A stretch of DNA of 64,000 nucleotides, taken from NCBI RefSeq assembly GCF_040054535.1, contig NC_090791.1, forward strand, positions 17,282,827 through 17,346,826, given 5' to 3'. The notes below the pieces were generated by a model that searched no databases, was not told where the DNA came from, and was given only the letters and a program-made list of their open reading frames with translations. This document shows, in pieces, positions 60,834 to 64,000 of this stretch; the first letter of the stretch is position 1, and every line of letters starts with the position of its first letter. Origin of the DNA: Antennarius striatus. Its lineage: Eukaryota > Chordata > Actinopteri > Lophiiformes > Antennariidae. Made by a program: the position numbers and the translations under genes.

Positions 60834-62188
60834 ATGCAGATCACGCTGAAAACGCTGCAGCAGCAGACCATACAGATCGAGATAGACCCCGAACTAACGG
60901 TGAGTGGCCATTAGCTCACTTGCTAACTTTAGTTGTGGGTGCTAGCCTTGGAGCGTGTATTTAACTGAACGAAAGCCCTCAGTTTTTCTTTACATTTCTA
61001 TATTTTTACATATTAGTCAGCCCACATAGAACACGAACTTAACGCCAAACCTTGCTAGCTAGCGTTAGCTAGTTCGCTAGCTGATTAGCCTGTTAACAAA
61101 GTCATGGCGACGCGACTGCCAGTGATTTACTTATACTTATTAATTCGTGTCGCTGTTAGTTTACTTTTAGTGATATTCGGCAACTCGTTGTGTTATTTTG
61201 TCTGTAATAACGTCAAGTGTGTAGCGAACTTGGCAGCCCTGTGCTGTATGAATGCTAAAGCTAAACGCATATGACACTGCCAGTCATCATTAGCTTCGCT
61301 GCTAACGTCATGATGAGCTGCTAAGTTGTTAAGCGTGTTCCTGCTAAACTAGCGGCTCAGGTTAGCATTGAGCAGCAGAGCGTCGCTCTGGTTAGCCTGA
61401 GGCAGCAGCGGCGGCTAGCATTCAGATAGCGGCGGCTAGCATTCAGATAGCGGCGGCTAGCATTCAGATAGCGGCGGCTAACATTGAGGTAGCGGTGGCT
61501 AACATTGAGGTAGCGGTGGCTAACATTCAGATGAGTTTTCATTTACCTTTATGGCTCCTCCGACTGAATGCAGAACTTCTCTCTTATTGTTGTGTGTTAA
61601 TAAATGATGAGTTTGCTTTTCCTTTTTAACCAGGTGAAGGCCTTGAAAGAGAAGATAGAGGCAGAGAAAGGAAAAGACAACTTTCCTGTTTCTGGACAGA
61701 AGCTGATCTATGCTGGAAAAATCCTGCAAGATGACACACCTATTAAGGATTACAAAATTGATGAGAAGAATTTTGTTGTAGTCATGGTGTCCAAGGTGAG
61801 ATTTAATTGGGATGCTTTTTGGTGAGTTGGTAATAAACTTTAATTTCTAAAATTTTTTACACCATCTTTGTAATCTGCCAGCAACGATCACACAAGTTCT
61901 TTTGGATTGATTTACCGTTTCCTTGCTGTTCTTACGTTTTTTTATTTTTAACTGGCAAAAGCCGAAGCCCGCAGCAGCAGCAGCAGCAGCAGCAGCTGCC
62001 GCCGCCTCGCCACCGGCTTCAGAAGCCCCCAAGCCCCCAGTCCAGGACTCGGGCTCCACATCAACAGCTGTCCCGGCTACAACCCCACCGTCGGCCCCGG
62101 CCCCGGCTCCAGCAGCTGCACCCACTCCCATTGAGGAGGCCAAAGACGAGCCGAGTGCGGCTCCAACAGAACCTCAGCAACCAGCCAG
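60834..62188 (+). CDS. rad23b: RAD23 homolog B, first three coding exons (partial, runs off the right edge)
   Basis: RAD23B carries ubiquitinated proteins to the proteasome and, with XPC, recognises damage in nucleotide-excision repair. Exons: 60834-60899 (22 codons), 61634-61795 (54 codons) and 61962-62188 (75 codons plus 2 bases), all with GT-AG borders. Exons 1-2 encode the complete N-terminal ubiquitin-like domain, from [20 protein letters not shown] through [20 protein letters not shown] to [12 protein letters not shown]. Exon 3 encodes the linker: KPKP, a run of about 13 alanines from GCA repeats, then Pro/Ala/Thr/Ser-rich sequence. The [12 protein letters not shown] start favours RAD23B over RAD23A. 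The two UBA domains and the XPC-binding domain are not in the window. If the exon-3 donor were skipped, the frame would close after YQQTSWSEF. Confidence 0.94.
61409..61532. repeat. 21-bp minisatellite in the first rad23b intron
   Basis: About six copies of the unit GCGGCGGCTAGCATTCAGATA; the last ones carry AACATTGAGGT. All lie within intron 1 (60900-61633). Confidence 0.93.
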
Positions 62189-64000
62189 GTACCAGCAGAC
62201 AAGCTGGAGTGAATTCTGAGTGCCATTACTAAACCAAGTGCTCCTAACACATCATCAGTGGCAGTGAATCTTGACCTTTACCCGGCATTGTCCATCCAGA
62301 TTGAAGACATTTGTAAAATTTCCATCTTTGAAAGCTGCTAGCTTTCCTAGATGCTCATGAAATCTCCTAATTGTGAGAAGCAAACTTAAAAAGTTATAAA
62401 AATGTCACAAGCATGTCCTGTCCTACTGCTTTGCAAACCAACTCATTTTATGCAGTTGTCACTTTTGGCTTGGCACGTCTTGCTTCGAAGAGTGGTTATT
62501 TCCACAGGGCCAGTCCTGTTTAGGAGATGAATTGGAGGACTGCAGTAATGAACATTTGTCTATTTTGTTGTACAGAAGACACTGTACTGAGCAGACTGAC
62601 AGTGATTGCATGTTGCTTTCTGGTGTTTCGGTCGTGTTTGTGATGCTGCATCCTGTATTATAGTTAATGAACCAAGTTGATGGACGTCTCATTTTTCTTG
62701 CCAACATCCATCAGTCAGTTTAACGGTGCGAGTGATTGATGAGATCTGTTCTATGCGAGCCGAGTCAGATCATCTCGTGAATATAAACTCTTATGAAAGT
62801 AAATTATAATGTGCTCTTATATCTGTTGTTTAATATAATAAGAGAATGTGGAGTATTCATACGATAGAGTAAATATTTCCATTCCCCCAAATGGCCTTTA
62901 TTTACTAGAAACAGTCAGTTTGTCAAAGGTTGCGCTCCATCTGAAATACAGATAACAGTACTTGTCAGTCTTCATGGAGATGGTTGTCTTTTTGTACTTT
63001 GACACCTTATGTGTTCTTAGAGATATAAGAAGTACATCAACATATAAGTACAGTATTCTATATAAACACACAGAGGGTAAGTCAGGTCTCTGAACTCAGC
63101 AACTCGTCGAGTCAGAGTCGTGGCTGAGCTACGCTGAGAAATTGGCAACGGCGTTGTGTCTGATAGAGTGCCAACTTTAGCATTTTTAGTTTTCCAACAA
63201 TATGACAAAATCCTGTGTGGTACAGAACTGAAACAAATAGAGCTTCAAGAAGAATATACCGAGTAAGCACTTCTGTTATTTTCACAGACTGTGTCGTTAT
63301 TGTTTTCTCTGGACATTTTCTTCCTCTTCATAAGTGTTTCCTGCAAACTCAGTCGTAGCTGTTAGCATGCTGCTAAGATTGTCCGACTCCCTGGCCTCAG
63401 AACAGTACTGTTTCTTCAGACTTTTAATGAAATCAAAATTTACTCGTACTAAAGGAACTGAATTTCTGTGACCATAAAGTGTTTGGTCTATGTTGGGTCT
63501 CAGTTGTATGAGTACACAAGCCGAATGCACGTAAAGCTGGTGCCGAGGTAACATCTTCTCAGCCAGATATATTCTAACGGAGGGCGAATACATCTGGCTA
63601 TTTTATAGTTTATTAACTATAAAATAATGAAAGGTTTAGGTTTAACACCATCTCCTTTTCTATCAAACAATGTTTTTATTCTGCATTCTGCAGGAAACGT
63701 AAACAGAATTTCCTGATTCCGTCTCAGATATTCGATATTCGTGTTCCTAATGTTTGACTTTTAAATGTTTTGACTGTTGTGGAGTGTTTGGTAGAATTAT
63801 TGTGGAATTCTGTCCATTACCTTTGGATTTCCAGATGGATGCTGTTATTGTTTCTCTAGAAATGTAGATTTTGAACCAATGCTCCAAAGAAGGGCAACAG
63901 ACACTCGATCCAGCTCAGAGATCGACACTAACATTGCTTTGACACAGGCGTGTTGTGAACACTAAAGACTGGGTGCTGTGTCCACAATCTGACTCAAGCC
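62189..64000 (+). other. rad23b: rad23b third intron (to the window end)
   Basis: No further exon is seen: no UBA-type (VTEIMSMGY, NNPDRAVEYLL) coding sequence appears in any frame. AT-rich, with no repeats of note. Confidence 0.6.

Noticed and set aside
61357..61542. Repetitive minus-strand frame in the rad23b intron
   Set aside because: It is the 21-bp minisatellite, whose unit is a multiple of three.
62189..62219. Short rad23b isoform ending YQQTSWSEF by reading past the exon-3 donor
   Set aside because: The donor is a good match and the family continues into UBA domains; only intron retention would give it, with no evidence here.

Overview
The window is vertebrate nuclear DNA, almost certainly from a ray-finned (teleost) fish. 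Genes have many short exons with GT-AG introns. The intergenic DNA is full of CA/GT, AT and tetranucleotide microsatellites, tRNA-derived SINEs, an RTE-like LINE and hAT-like DNA transposons of the kinds common in fish genomes. I see no bacterial, phage or CRISPR features and no intact viral gene.

Three protein-coding genes can be supported. (1) traf7 on the minus strand: start codon at 11570-11572, stop at 4186-4188. It can be read as 21 coding exons that join in frame to 694 residues (RING, TRAF-type zinc fingers, coiled coil, WD40 propeller). A non-coding first exon ends at 12831 in a GC-rich promoter region, and a 3'UTR probably runs to about 2485. (2) gng13 on the plus strand: a 67-residue G-protein gamma subunit in two coding exons (36550-36647 and 38871-38976). 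It probably has a non-coding first exon in the GC-rich block ending at 27806, about 8.7 kb upstream. (3) The first three coding exons of rad23b on the plus strand (60834-62188); the rest lies beyond the right edge. Bases 1 to about 2480 may be the 3' end of a plus-strand gene converging on traf7, but I see no coding sequence there.

Between the genes: 14.0-18.1 kb is a nested cluster of retrotransposons with a hAT-like element inserted in a second RTE copy; 24.2-24.5 kb is a foldback element; 45.6-47.2 kb is a run of four tRNA-derived SINEs; 49.6-49.9 kb is a decayed LINE; 52.47-52.69 kb is a TA-flanked miniature element; 53.08-53.46 kb is a degenerate interstitial telomere-like array; 55.2 kb has a hAT-like end; 58.77-60.00 kb is a hAT-like element with 8-bp target duplications just upstream of rad23b. 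The long stretches 17.3-27.1 kb, 39.4-45.6 kb and 49.9-52.5 kb hold no gene I can recognise.

The three genes do not form a pathway: traf7 is a signalling ubiquitin ligase, gng13 a sensory/neuronal G-protein subunit, and rad23b a proteasome-shuttle and DNA-repair factor. I found no convincing new biological system. The most interesting points are UG/CA-repeat-filled terminal introns in traf7, a two-codon upstream ORF made by splicing in its leader, the nested transposons, and a transposon carrying promoter-like signals next to rad23b.
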